Assembly: GCF_018424685.1 (NCBI RefSeq)
Contig: NZ_QTKX01000002.1
Coordinates: 124,001-188,000 of the forward strand
Direction of reading: 5' to 3'
DNA length: 64,000 nt
From: Mesobacillus boroniphilus
Lineage (GTDB): Bacteria; Bacillota; Bacilli; Bacillales; Cytobacillaceae
The position numbers and the translations under genes were made by a program. Under the pieces are notes generated by a model that saw nothing but the letters and a program-made list of their open reading frames with translations, was not told the origin of the DNA and made no database searches. Of the stretch, positions 52,796 to 61,648 are shown in pieces; within the stretch, counting starts at the first letter, position 1, and every line of letters starts with the position of its first letter.

Positions 52796-54115
52796 TTGAA
52801 AACATTGGTTTCTTTTTTCAACCGCATTATGCAGCGGTACTTGCCTGATCCGTTTCTATTTGTCATCATCTTAACTTTTGTTGTATTTGGATTAGGCCTT
52901 ATTTTTACCGACAGCGGTCCGTACCAGATGGTCCAGCATTGGGGCGGTGGTTTCTGGGGATTGCTGACGTTCTCGATGCAGATGGTGCTTGTGCTTGTGA
53001 CAGGTCACGTTCTCGCGAGCAGCAATATTTTTAAAAGGGGCCTGGGATCTCTAGCTTCCCTTGCGAAATCTCCAGGGCAGGCGATTGTCATTGTCACAGT
53101 CGTATCCATGATTGCCAGCTTGATTAACTGGGGCTTTGGTTTGGTCATTGGAGCACTGTTTGCGAAGGAGCTAGCAAAAAAGGTTAAAAACGTGGATTAT
53201 AGGCTGTTAATTGCAAGCGCTTACGCGGGGTTCATCGTATGGCATGGCGGTATTTCCGGTTCGATTCCGCTGACAATCGCGACGGAAGGCCATTTTTCGC
53301 AGGATTTGATTGGTATTATTCCGACAGACCAAACAATTTTTGCAGGCTTCAATCTTTTCATTATCCTAATCTTGCTTCTCGTATTGCCGGTTGTTAATCG
53401 CCTGATGATGCCATCAAAGGATCAAACGGTGACGGTCGACCCAGTATTGCTGGAAAATGACGTTCAGGCAGCAACAATCGAGCAGGGAGCAATGACGCCT
53501 GCCGAAAAGCTGGAAAACAGCCGGATTATCTCCTTGCTGATCGGCATTTTTGGACTTGTATTCTTATTTTACTATTTTGCTACAAACGGCTTTAAGCTGA
53601 ATCTTGATATTGTCAACTTCCTGTTCTTGTTCCTCGGTATCCTGTTCCATGGCACGCCAAAGCGTTTCCTTGAGGCGGTCGTGAATGCGGTAAAAGGAGC
53701 GAGCGGAATCATCATCCAATTCCCTTTTTACGCGGGAATCATGGGGATGATGACAGCGTCTGGCCTGGCTGCAGTCATGTCAGAAGGATTCGTATCGATC
53801 TCGAATGAATTCACATTCCCATTCTTCGCCTTCCTGAGTGCTGGTTTGGTCAACTTCTTTGTTCCATCAGGCGGAGGACAGTGGGCGGTCCAGGCACCAG
53901 TCATGCTTGAAGCAGCCCAGACCCTTGGAGTATCCATCCCGAAAACAGCGATGGCCGTAGCGTGGGGCGACGCGTGGACCAACTTGATCCAGCCGTTCTG
54001 GGCATTGCCTGCACTGGCGATTGCCGGGCTTAAGGCAAAAGACATCATGGGGTACTGTGTGCTGACACTGATTGTTTCAGGTATCATCATTTCGGCAGGA
54101 ATGCTGTTTTTCTAG
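52796..54115 (+). CDS. Short-chain fatty acid transporter (AtoE family)
   Basis: This 439-residue protein has about ten to twelve helices and matches the AtoE/short-chain fatty acid permease family. It opens LVSFFNRIMQRYLPDPFLF and has INWGFGLVIGALFAKELAKK and HGGISGSIPLTIATEGH. The conserved end region is FVPSGGGQWAVQAPVMLEAA. The preferred start is TTG at 52796, seven bases after AAGGAGG. An ATG at 52763 in the same frame would place this SD inside the gene. It probably takes up acetoacetate, butyrate or related acids. Confidence 0.88.
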   Translation: MKTLVSFFNRIMQRYLPDPFLFVIILTFVVFGLGLIFTDSGPYQMVQHWGGGFWGLLTFSMQMVLVLVTGHVLASSNIFKRGLGSLASLAKSPGQAIVIVTVVSMIASLINWGFGLVIGALFAKELAKKVKNVDYRLLIASAYAGFIVWHGGISGSIPLTIATEGHFSQDLIGIIPTDQTIFAGFNLFIILILLLVLPVVNRLMMPSKDQTVTVDPVLLENDVQAATIEQGAMTPAEKLENSRIISLLIGIFGLVFLFYYFATNGFKLNLDIVNFLFLFLGILFHGTPKRFLEAVVNAVKGASGIIIQFPFYAGIMGMMTASGLAAVMSEGFVSISNEFTFPFFAFLSAGLVNFFVPSGGGQWAVQAPVMLEAAQTLGVSIPKTAMAVAWGDAWTNLIQPFWALPALAIAGLKAKDIMGYCVLTLIVSGIIISAGMLFF

Positions 54116-54120
54116 GTTTA

Positions 54121-54151
54121 AAAAAAGAGGAGCGTCAAGCTTCTCTTTTTT
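54121..54151 (+). terminator. Terminator of the AtoE-type gene
   Basis: AAAAAAGAGGAGC pairs with GCTTCTCTTTTTT (one G-T pair) and ends in a T-run. Confidence 0.88.
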
Positions 54152-54163
54152 AATTGGAAAAAA

Positions 54164-54273
54164 TCGAGGATATTTTCCAGTTCGCGGAATTATACCTGGG
54201 TTTCGCGGAATTAAGGTGGAAATTCGAGGAATCTCACTTTCTTTCACGGAATAATCCAGGATTTTCGCGGAAT
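54164..54273. repeat. ~20-nt periodic array of the word TCGCGGAAT
   Basis: Copies start at 54164 (TCGAGGATA), 54182, 54203 (both TCGCGGAAT), 54224 (TCGAGGAAT), 54244 (TCACGGAAT) and 54265 (TCGCGGAAT). Steps are 18, 21, 21, 20 and 21 bases. The intervening 11-12 bases differ. Like the other arrays it lies between the terminators of convergent genes. Short frames across it have no coding character. Confidence 0.9.
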
Positions 54274-54370
54274 CCTCAAGTTGAAAAAAAATCAGGCAGC
54301 AAAGTTAATTGTATTGAAGATAATGATGTTTTTTTGATGAGAAAACGTCATAATTTCAACTAAACATAAA

Positions 54371-54400
54371 AGCTGGATGGCAAACATGCCATCCAGCTCT
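54371..54400 (-). terminator. Terminator of the DUF1540 gene
   Basis: A perfect 11-bp stem (AGCTGGATGGC at 54371-54381, GCCATCCAGCT at 54388-54398) is followed on the minus strand by TTTTATG. Confidence 0.8.
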
Positions 54401-54405
54401 TAAAC

Positions 54406-54558
54406 TTACATCTTTTCAAATGTATCACAGATTGTTTCTCTTTCATTCACTGCCTGATGACCTGTATTGGCTACGACCATGATAGAGTCAGCCACACATT
54501 GATCGCCTTCTGCCCAGTATTTACAGTTTTCTACTTCGCATTTTACTTCGATTCTCAT
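54406..54558 (-). CDS. DUF1540 small Cys-rich protein
   Basis: This 50-residue protein has the DUF1540 pattern of four Cys: VKCEVENCKYW, DQC and a final CDTF (residues about 6, 11, 19 and 46), probably a small metal-binding fold. The SD AAAGGAGGTG lies 6 bases before the ATG at 54558; upstream in-frame codons up to 54615 are not matched. DUF1540 proteins are common in spore formers and of unknown function. Confidence 0.85.
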   Translation of the reverse strand: MRIEVKCEVENCKYWAEGDQCVADSIMVVANTGHQAVNERETICDTFEKM

Positions 54559-54660
54559 GTGGAGCACCTCCTTTAAAAGGTCTTGGTAATCAATACCCGA
54601 TTTGGAGAGGGACAAACCCTATGAGTGTATCTCTAAATTCCTCAAATGATTCCTGCTACC

Positions 54661-54689
54661 TTGCACTTTCAAAGGAGAATATTTATACT
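54661..54689 (+). promoter_or_regulatory. Sigma-A promoter of ywiB-argS
   Basis: TTGCAC (54661-54666), a 17-base spacer and TATACT (54684-54689) form a good sigma-A promoter. The transcript would begin near 54696 and run through the dispersed repeat at 54709-54763 before the ywiB start. Confidence 0.7.
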
Positions 54690-54708
54690 TATAAAGTTAT
54701 AATGAAGA

Positions 54709-54763
54709 TAGAAAAGCGCTGGCGACTTGGTCATAATCGACAAAGCGCTGGAGCTGGACAAGA
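54709..54763 (-). repeat. Dispersed GC-rich repeat, short copy (G), inverted in the ywiB leader
   Basis: On the minus strand it reads TTGTCCAGCTCCAGCGCTTT, then GTCGATTATGACCAAGTCGC and ends CAGCGCTTTTC. It lies in the 5' leader of ywiB in antisense orientation and ends next to the AAAAGGG SD. Confidence 0.82.
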
Positions 54764-54779
54764 AAAGGGCGTGTTAACG

Positions 54780-55223
54780 GTGTCTAGTAAACCCGCTGAT
54801 CAGATTCCTGTCAAGGTGACGGTAAAAACGGCGATTTACAGTGGCAAGGAGAAGGAAACTTTTGAATTGACCACTTTTGGCCGATACTATAAAAAGGCGA
54901 ACAGCTCGTACCTCCAATATGATGAAGTGATGGAGGAAGGAGATGTCCATACGACGGTTAAAATATCAGGGGACGAAGTGCTGATTTTGCGCAGCGGCGC
55001 GATCAAGATGAGGCTTCATTTCCTGATGAATAAAAAAACTCCGGGCAATTATCAAACCCAATATGGGCTGCTGGAAACTTCGGCGCTCACAAAGCGACTT
55101 GATACTGATTTTAACGAGATAAAGCAGGAGGGCCATGTGGACTTGCTATATGATATGGCAATACAGGGCGCGAATGCAGGTACATATCATTTAATGATCA
55201 ATTATAAGGAGGAAGGCAAATGA
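54780..55223 (+). CDS. ywiB: YwiB (DUF1934 family) protein
   Basis: This 147-residue protein of the DUF1934 family folds as a calycin-like beta barrel. Matches are [40 protein letters not shown] and the end [20 protein letters not shown]. The chosen GTG at 54780 has AAAAGGG ten bases upstream; GTG at 54771 is too close to it. A longer frame starting at 54621 reads through the promoter and the dispersed repeat and is rejected. The stop overlaps argS by 4 bases. In B. subtilis ywiB is also next to argS. Confidence 0.85.
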   Translation: MSSKPADQIPVKVTVKTAIYSGKEKETFELTTFGRYYKKANSSYLQYDEVMEEGDVHTTVKISGDEVLILRSGAIKMRLHFLMNKKTPGNYQTQYGLLETSALTKRLDTDFNEIKQEGHVDLLYDMAIQGANAGTYHLMINYKEEGK

Positions 55224-56890
55224 ATATAGTTGAACAGGTTCAATTGAAGCTGAAGGAAGAAATCAAGCAGGCAATCATCAAAGCTGGTCTTGCTGAGGAA
55301 GCGCAAATTCCGGCTGTGATCCTTGAGACTCCTAAAGAAAAGGCGCACGGGGATTACTCTACGAATATGGCGATGCAGCTTGCGCGCGTTGCGAAGAAGG
55401 CACCTCGCCAGATTGCTGAGCAACTGATAGAGAACTTTGATAAAAGCAAGGCATCCATCGAGAAAATTGAAATCGCCGGTCCTGGCTTCATCAACTTTTA
55501 CATGGATAACAGCTATTTGACGGACTTAATTCCTGCAATCCTCGAAGCAGGCGACAACTACGGGGAATCCAAAGTAGGAAATGGACAGAAGATCCAGATC
55601 GAGTTCGTATCTGCCAACCCGACTGGCGACCTTCACCTTGGCCATGCGCGAGGCGCAGCTGTAGGTGATTCATTGTGCAATGTGCTGGATAAGGCTGGCT
55701 ACGACGTTTCCCGCGAATATTATATCAACGACGCTGGAAATCAGATTAACAACTTGGCACTTTCTGTTGAGGCGCGTTACTTCCAGGCGCTTGGCATGGA
55801 CAAGCCGATGCCTGAGGATGGCTATCATGGTGCTGATATCATCGGTATTGGGAAAACCCTGGCTGAAGAGTTCGGCGATAAATATGTGAATGTTCCTGAT
55901 CAGGAGCGCTTCGATGCTTTCCGTGAGTATGGCTTGAAATACGAAATGGAAAAGCTGAAGCAGGACCTTGAGAACTTCCGTGTTAAGTTCGACGTTTGGT
56001 ACTCTGAAACTTCTCTGTATCAAAATGGGAAAATCGACGTGGCACTAGATGCACTGCGCGCCAACGGCCATATTTATGAAGAGGATGGAGCGACATGGTT
56101 CCGTTCGTCCGAGCTTGGCGATGACAAGGACCGCGTGCTGATCAAGCAGGATGGCTCTTACACGTACCTCCTTCCGGACATTGCCTACCATAAGGACAAG
56201 CTTGAGCGCGGCTTTGAAAAGCTGATCAACATCTGGGGAGCGGACCACCACGGCTACATCCCTCGTATGAAGGCGGCGATTGAGGCGCTTGGCTACGACC
56301 GTGAAGCTCTTGAAGTCGAAATCATCCAGCTTGTCCACCTGTACAAGAATGGCGAGAAGATGAAGATGAGCAAGCGTACAGGCAAGGCTGTTACCATGCG
56401 TGACCTGATTGATGAGGTAGGTCTTGATGCAGTTCGTTACTTCTTCGCGATGAGAAGCGCGGACACTCATATGGATTTCGACCTTGACCTTGCTGTATCC
56501 CAGTCCAATGAAAACCCAGTATTCTACGCCCAGTATGCGCACGCACGTATTAATAGCATCCTGCGTTCTGCTGCAGAGCAAGGTTTGATTTTTGACAGTG
56601 AGGCAGATTTCAAGCATATCCAATCCGAAAAGGAAATCGACCTGCTGAAAAAGCTTGGCGAGTTCCCGTTGGCTGTTGCCGAAGCAGCACAGAAGCGTAT
56701 GCCGCACCGAATCTCTAACTACATTTTCGAATTGGCATCCGTATTCCACAGCTTCTACAACGCTGAGAAAGTATTGGATCTGGACAATAAAGAAAGAACA
56801 GTAGCCCGCCTGTCGCTTATTAAGACAGCGCAGATCACGCTGAAAAATGCACTTGCATTGATTGGGGTTTCTGCTCCGGAGAAGATGTGA
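55220..56890 (+). CDS. argS: Arginyl-tRNA synthetase
   Basis: This 556-residue class I synthetase has an N-terminal Add-1 tRNA-binding domain (about residues 1-100). The HIGH motif is [12 protein letters not shown] at about residues 136-147, and [15 protein letters not shown] follows at about 376-390. The C-terminal helical anticodon domain is DALRPxx-type, ending [16 protein letters not shown]. It is translationally coupled to ywiB (4-base overlap) and ends at a strong terminator. Confidence 0.96.
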   Translation: MNIVEQVQLKLKEEIKQAIIKAGLAEEAQIPAVILETPKEKAHGDYSTNMAMQLARVAKKAPRQIAEQLIENFDKSKASIEKIEIAGPGFINFYMDNSYLTDLIPAILEAGDNYGESKVGNGQKIQIEFVSANPTGDLHLGHARGAAVGDSLCNVLDKAGYDVSREYYINDAGNQINNLALSVEARYFQALGMDKPMPEDGYHGADIIGIGKTLAEEFGDKYVNVPDQERFDAFREYGLKYEMEKLKQDLENFRVKFDVWYSETSLYQNGKIDVALDALRANGHIYEEDGATWFRSSELGDDKDRVLIKQDGSYTYLLPDIAYHKDKLERGFEKLINIWGADHHGYIPRMKAAIEALGYDREALEVEIIQLVHLYKNGEKMKMSKRTGKAVTMRDLIDEVGLDAVRYFFAMRSADTHMDFDLDLAVSQSNENPVFYAQYAHARINSILRSAAEQGLIFDSEADFKHIQSEKEIDLLKKLGEFPLAVAEAAQKRMPHRISNYIFELASVFHSFYNAEKVLDLDNKERTVARLSLIKTAQITLKNALALIGVSAPEKM

Positions 56891-56903
56891 TTTGAAAGTA
56901 TTG

Positions 56904-56935
56904 AGACCCAGCCGAAGATGGCTGGGTCTTTTTTA
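56904..56935 (+). terminator. Terminator of argS
   Basis: A perfect 10-bp stem (AGACCCAGCC at 56904-56913, GGCTGGGTCT at 56920-56929) is followed by T6. Confidence 0.95.
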
Positions 56936-56967
56936 AAATTGGAAAAAATGAGCGGGATTTCCAATTA

Positions 56968-57086
56968 GCTATAAAAATTAGAATTTCGCTATAAAAAATA
57001 ATGTTCGCTATAAAATTTTTGCTATTGAATCAATATTTTCGCTATAAAAATGATTATTCCGCTATAAATCAATTCTGGTTATAAAA
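56968..57086. repeat. ~20-nt periodic array of the word TCGCTATAAAAA
   Basis: GCTATAAAA or variants begin at 56968, 56988, 57007, 57021 (GCTATTGAA, out of step), 57041, 57061 and 57078 (GTTATAAAA). Most steps are 19-20 bases. The spacers are AT-rich and differ. The array follows the argS terminator and precedes the end of the convergent uvsE gene, for which I see no separate strong terminator. Confidence 0.88.
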
Positions 57087-57105
57087 ACCAAAAAAAGCAT
57101 CCTAT

Positions 57106-58065
57106 TTATGTTTTCCACTCCAAAACAGCCCCGCCAATCCGTTTCACTCCTCGTATCTTAGCCAAATCCTCCACGAGCTTTAGCGCTGCCTTATCTTTCG
57201 CCTTCGCTTCGATCATGAAATCGACATCCTGGCCGATGCCTCGGAGGATTTCAATCAATGGCAGGATATATTCTGGGTCAACATAATCCGCGTGTGATCT
57301 ATATGCTTTTTCAGATTTAGGTGAGGAGATATGGATTTTAGGCTTAAGCCCAGTCCGTTCCCAGGTTGCGAAGCCATCGGGGAGCAGTTTTTCCAAGGCC
57401 CCCTCATAAAGATTCGCCATGTGGTGGTGATAATCGAACATGAATGGGACATCTTCTTTTACACAAGCGGCAAGTGTTTCTTCTGCATTATAGGTTTTAT
57501 CATCATTTTCAAGTGTAGTGATCTTTTTGATATGGGGTGGTAGCTTAGTGAAGTTTTCATGGAAGCGCAAAATTGTTTCTTCTTTGTTCCCATATGCCCC
57601 GCCAATATGGATGTTGATGATCGCTTCGTTTTCCAGTCCCATTGCTTCGAGCATGCCGTAATGGTATTCCATATCCAAAATCGCGTTTGCGGTTACTTCC
57701 TCCCTCGGGGAAGTAAACAAAGTGAACTGGTTCGGATGGAAACTTGTCCGCAGTTCATGCTTTTTAACCAATGCACCTATTTCCAGCCATTTATCACGAA
57801 ACGGCGTGACATAATCCCACTTGACCTCCGGGTGGGTCGCAAGCGGCGCAATTGAGCTGGAAAAGCGATACAAAGGGATATCATGGGCGATATTGTAATG
57901 AATCATTCTTTCTGTATTCTCAAGGTTCTGGTAGGTCACAGAAAGCAGCTTTTCATGCCGCGCGTCTTTGGGCAGCTGTCCGTAACGAGCAAATGTAAGA
58001 GCCTTGGAGGGAGATGCGTCCCACAGGCTGATGGCGGTCGATACATAGCCCAACCGAATGATCAT
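57106..58065 (-). CDS. uvsE: UV damage endonuclease UvsE
   Basis: This 319-residue UVDE-type TIM-barrel endonuclease nicks 5' of UV photoproducts. Family segments are [20 protein letters not shown] at the N-terminus, [17 protein letters not shown] (about residues 107-123), [13 protein letters not shown] (about 149-161), the metal-site [15 protein letters not shown] (about 203-217) and [20 protein letters not shown]. It corresponds to YwjD. The next gene downstream on the strand is absent (end of array 3), and clsB lies 36 bases upstream in the same direction. Confidence 0.93.
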   Translation of the reverse strand: MIIRLGYVSTAISLWDASPSKALTFARYGQLPKDARHEKLLSVTYQNLENTERMIHYNIAHDIPLYRFSSSIAPLATHPEVKWDYVTPFRDKWLEIGALVKKHELRTSFHPNQFTLFTSPREEVTANAILDMEYHYGMLEAMGLENEAIINIHIGGAYGNKEETILRFHENFTKLPPHIKKITTLENDDKTYNAEETLAACVKEDVPFMFDYHHHMANLYEGALEKLLPDGFATWERTGLKPKIHISSPKSEKAYRSHADYVDPEYILPLIEILRGIGQDVDFMIEAKAKDKAALKLVEDLAKIRGVKRIGGAVLEWKT

Positions 58066-58101
58066 AGCGTCACTCCTTCGTTGCCTTGATGGCCGGCTCC
58101 T

Positions 58102-59289
58102 TTATAAAAAGTAGGATATTGTACTCGCGGCCTTTTCCTTCAGAGGCGAATGGGTGAAGTCATCCAAAGCAGCTTGCCTTGAGTTCAGGATGTCTTCTGC
58201 CAGGATCCGCTTAATTTTTTTAATAAAATCTACATCATAAATCAAGCAGTTCAATTCATAATTTAAGTACATGCTTCTTTTATCAAAATTGGCGGTGCCA
58301 ATGTCACAAACCTCATCATCCACGAGCAGTACCTTGGAATGGTAAAAGCCTTTTAAAAACTGATACACTTCGACTCCATCCTTGATCAGAGTCCTTAAAT
58401 AGGGGTATGATGCTTCTTTAACAAGGGCATGATCGGAAACGAGCGGGACAAGAACCGTAACCGAAATTCCTCTATGGACCGCCTCCCGCAATAAGTTGAA
58501 TACCCTTTTGCTCGGTATGAAGTACGGTGTTCCGATGAAAATGGAGGTCTTTGCATTGCTAATCAGGTCTGACATCATTTCTTCTAGCAGGACACCTTCA
58601 GTAGGAACAAGCTGCTGTCGAATCTTACCTTTTGGAAGGGCAGGAAAATAGGCTTTGTTTTGCAGAAGGTTCACTTTTGCTGCTGCATGCCAATCCTCAA
58701 GGAATTCTGACTGCAAATCTCTGACCCCTTCACCCGTCATTTTCAGATGGTAATCGCGCCAAGGAGACAGTTTCGGATCATGATTGTTATATTCTTCGCC
58801 GATATTGTAGCCGCCGAGATAGGCAATCTTGCCGTCAATCACGGTGATCTTCCGGTGGTTCCGCACCTGAGATGAGTAAAATAAGAACGGCAATTTAGGC
58901 ATTTGGGAATAGGCGAACTCAACTCCGGCAGCCTTCAGTGATTTGATTGTTTTGCGCTTCAGTCCGCTGCCTACCCAATCGACCATAAGGCGCACCTCAA
59001 CCCCAGCATTCACCCGTTCTTTTAAAATCGAGAGAAACTCCTGGCTTATTTTATCATCCTGGACGATATAAAACAGAATATGAATGTGCTGTTTCGCTTT
59101 TTTTAATTCGGAAAAAAGGTCGTCGAACAGTGTAGGACCTTCGGCAAAAATGGCAAGGTTGCTCTCCCGGATTGGCAGCGAATTTGTTTTGGCACTGGCC
59201 AGATGCTTTTTCCTGCCAAGCATGAAGTCTGCATAGACCCACAGTATAAGCCCTGCTATTATTGCAATCAAAATCCATCCTATTTCCAT
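58102..59289 (-). CDS. clsB: Cardiolipin synthase (ClsB/YwjE-like phospholipase D family)
   Basis: This 395-residue PLD-family enzyme has one N-terminal helix (GWILIAIIAGLILWVYADF) and two HKD motifs. The first is slightly divergent, NHRKITVIDGKIAYLGGYNI at about residues 141-160. The second is YHSKVLLVDDEVCDIGTANF at about 313-332. It condenses phosphatidylglycerol to cardiolipin or acts on related lipids. It matches B. subtilis YwjE in length and position between uvsE and fadF, and is probably cotranscribed with uvsE. Confidence 0.9.
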   Translation of the reverse strand: MEIGWILIAIIAGLILWVYADFMLGRKKHLASAKTNSLPIRESNLAIFAEGPTLFDDLFSELKKAKQHIHILFYIVQDDKISQEFLSILKERVNAGVEVRLMVDWVGSGLKRKTIKSLKAAGVEFAYSQMPKLPFLFYSSQVRNHRKITVIDGKIAYLGGYNIGEEYNNHDPKLSPWRDYHLKMTGEGVRDLQSEFLEDWHAAAKVNLLQNKAYFPALPKGKIRQQLVPTEGVLLEEMMSDLISNAKTSIFIGTPYFIPSKRVFNLLREAVHRGISVTVLVPLVSDHALVKEASYPYLRTLIKDGVEVYQFLKGFYHSKVLLVDDEVCDIGTANFDKRSMYLNYELNCLIYDVDFIKKIKRILAEDILNSRQAALDDFTHSPLKEKAASTISYFL

Positions 59290-59404
59290 AGCAATTCGGC
59301 TCCCTTAAAAGTATTTCTTTTATTTTTGCCGAAATTGCTTCATATATGTTAACTTCCTATAAAAGAGAAAGTGTAAACAATTTTCAGAAATGAAAGGAAA
59401 TGAG

Positions 59405-59432
59405 TTGACTGAATGCTCATTCATTATATAAT
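59405..59432 (+). promoter_or_regulatory. fadF promoter overlapped by a FadR operator
   Basis: -35 TTGACT (59405-59410), a 16-base spacer and -10 TATAAT (59427-59432) form the promoter. TGACTGAATGCTCATTCA (59406-59423) matches the B. subtilis FadR consensus TGAATGAMTANTCATTCA at 16 of 18 positions and covers the space between the boxes, so FadR binding would block RNA polymerase. Confidence 0.82.
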
Positions 59433-59513
59433 GGAGATAAAGGTATATTCAGAAAATTTGTTTGGTTAAAAATTTTCGTCCAAAAATCAGCATCGAAAGG
59501 GGTAAATGATTTT

Positions 59514-61625
59514 ATGAACGGTTTGCTTTGGATCAATTTTATTGCGTTCTTGCTTGTAACCGCTTACGCAGTCAGCCTGTTCGTTTATGTGGTAAAGACA
59601 AGAATCGAATACATCAAGCTTGGCAAGAAATCTGAGTTTGATGATGATATCAAAGATCGCTGGAGAAGAATCCTTGTCCATGTATTTGGCCAAAAAAGGC
59701 TTTTGAAGGACAAAAAAAGCGGTGCTATCCACGTTATGTTTTTTTATGGATTCCTCCTTGTCCAGTTTGGGGCAATTGATTTTATTTGGAAGGGGATCAA
59801 GCCGGGCTCGCATTTGCCGCTAGGTCCGTTATATCCAGGCTTCACATTCTTTCAGGAACTCGTAACTCTTACCATTCTTGTAGCGGTAGTATGGGCTTTT
59901 TACCGCCGTTATGTTGAGAAGCTTGTCCGTTTGAAGCGCGGCTTTAAAAATGGACTTGTACTTCTGTTCATTGGCGGACTAATGCTTTCCGTATTGCTCG
60001 GAAACGGAATGAGCATGATCTGGCACGGCCATGAAGGAACTTGGACTGAACCGGTCGCATCTCTTATCGCGGCAGCATTCAGCGGAATTCCTGAGGCAGC
60101 TGCCATCACGGTTTTCTATATCGCATGGTGGATTCACTTGCTGTTCTTGCTGGCGTTCCTTGTGTACGTACCGCAGTCCAAGCATGCTCACTTGATCGCT
60201 GGACCAGCCAATGTTTACTTAACAAGGGTTGATTCACCAGGGAAGATTACAAAAATCGATTTTGAAGATGAAACACAGGAAACATTCGGTGCTGGAAAGA
60301 TAACCGATTTCAATTATGAGCAAATGATCGACTTTTACGCATGTGTGGAATGTGGACGTTGTACGAATATGTGTCCGGCCACTGGCACAGGCAAAATGCT
60401 GTCGCCAATGGACTTGATCGTCAAGCTGCGTGACCATCTGACACTACATGGTGCCGCTGTTACATCGAAGCAGCCTTGGGTACCGACTTTCGCTTTTTCC
60501 AACACAAAGGGCAACCAAATCGCTTTAGCAGCAGCAGGCCAGGGTGCGAATGAAGCTGCAGCAGGCCTTGCATACAGTCCAAGCATGATCGGCGATATCA
60601 TCACAGAAGAAGAAATCTGGGCATGTACAACTTGCCGTAACTGTGAAGACCAGTGTCCGGTTATGAACGAACACGTTGACAAAATCATCGACCTCCGTCG
60701 TTATCTAGTTTTGACTGAAGGCAAGATGGACGCTGACGCTCAGCGCGCGATGACGAATATCGAGCGCCAGGGCAACCCTTGGGGCTTGAACCGTAAGGAA
60801 AAAGAAAACTGGCGTGAGCTTCGCGACGATGTTGTCATTCCTACGGTAAAAGAAATGAAAAAGGCAGATGAAGAATTCGAATACTTATTCTGGGTTGGAG
60901 CCATGGGTGCATTTGACAACCGAAGCCAGAAGATCGCCCTTTCGTTTGCTAAGCTATTGAACGAAGCTGGCGTCAAGTTCGCGATTCTCGGAAACAAGGA
61001 AAAGAACTCCGGGGATACACCACGCCGCCTTGGTAACGAGTTCTTGTTCCAGGAGCTTGCAACAAAGAATATCGAAGAATTCGAGAAAAATGAAGTGAAG
61101 AAGATCGTGACGATCGACCCTCACGCATACAATATCTTTAAGAACGAATATCCTGATTTCGGCTTTGAAGGTGAGGTTTACCACCACACTGAACTTCTTG
61201 CGCAATTGGTGAAAGAAGGAAAGCTGGTACCGAAGCATGCAGTGAACGAAACGATCACTTTCCACGATTCCTGCTACCTTGGCCGCTATAACGAGGTGTA
61301 TGACGCTCCGCGTGATATCCTCAAGGCGATTCCAGGAGTGGACCTTAAGGAAATGGAACGTAACCGTGATACAGCAATGTGCTGTGGTGCAGGCGGCGGC
61401 TTGATGTGGATGGAAGAAGAAACAGGACACAGGATCAATGTATCCCGTACAGAACAGGCACTTGCAGTGAACCCATCCGTCATCAGTTCCGGATGCCCAT
61501 ACTGCCTGACAATGCTGTCTGATGGGACGAAAGCGAAGGAAGTAGAAGAAAACGTCGATACACTTGACGTAGCAGAACTACTTGAAAAATCCGTTTTCGG
61601 AGAAATCAAACCGCTTGTTTCTTAA
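59514..61625 (+). CDS. fadF: FadF-type iron-sulfur membrane oxidoreductase
   Basis: This 703-residue protein corresponds to YwjF/FadF, thought to pass electrons from acyl-CoA dehydrogenase/ETF to quinone. The N-terminal 230 residues hold about six helices (NarI/HdrE-like). Two [4Fe-4S] motifs follow: CVECGRCTNMCPATGTGK at about residues 278-295 and CTTCRNCEDQCPVMNEHVDK at about 371-390. Two CCG domains end the protein (HDSCYLGRYNEVYD, then CCGAGGG and CPYCLTML). The gene stands alone behind a FadR-overlapped promoter. The start ATG has GAAAGGGG eleven bases upstream. Confidence 0.92.
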   Translation: MNGLLWINFIAFLLVTAYAVSLFVYVVKTRIEYIKLGKKSEFDDDIKDRWRRILVHVFGQKRLLKDKKSGAIHVMFFYGFLLVQFGAIDFIWKGIKPGSHLPLGPLYPGFTFFQELVTLTILVAVVWAFYRRYVEKLVRLKRGFKNGLVLLFIGGLMLSVLLGNGMSMIWHGHEGTWTEPVASLIAAAFSGIPEAAAITVFYIAWWIHLLFLLAFLVYVPQSKHAHLIAGPANVYLTRVDSPGKITKIDFEDETQETFGAGKITDFNYEQMIDFYACVECGRCTNMCPATGTGKMLSPMDLIVKLRDHLTLHGAAVTSKQPWVPTFAFSNTKGNQIALAAAGQGANEAAAGLAYSPSMIGDIITEEEIWACTTCRNCEDQCPVMNEHVDKIIDLRRYLVLTEGKMDADAQRAMTNIERQGNPWGLNRKEKENWRELRDDVVIPTVKEMKKADEEFEYLFWVGAMGAFDNRSQKIALSFAKLLNEAGVKFAILGNKEKNSGDTPRRLGNEFLFQELATKNIEEFEKNEVKKIVTIDPHAYNIFKNEYPDFGFEGEVYHHTELLAQLVKEGKLVPKHAVNETITFHDSCYLGRYNEVYDAPRDILKAIPGVDLKEMERNRDTAMCCGAGGGLMWMEEETGHRINVSRTEQALAVNPSVISSGCPYCLTMLSDGTKAKEVEENVDTLDVAELLEKSVFGEIKPLVS

Positions 61626-61648
61626 TACAAATTAATACTCAAAACATG

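Noticed and set aside
54154..54363. Short reading frames across periodic array 2
   Set aside because: They exist only because the repeated word avoids stops in one phase; no start signal and no protein pattern.
54621..54779. N-terminal extension of YwiB
   Set aside because: The extended frame reads through a promoter and a dispersed repeat copy, and the family begins near the GTG at 54780.
56045..56749. 234-codon open frame opposite argS
   Set aside because: It lies entirely within argS, has no SD and its composition is that of a complementary-strand shadow. argS is unmistakable.
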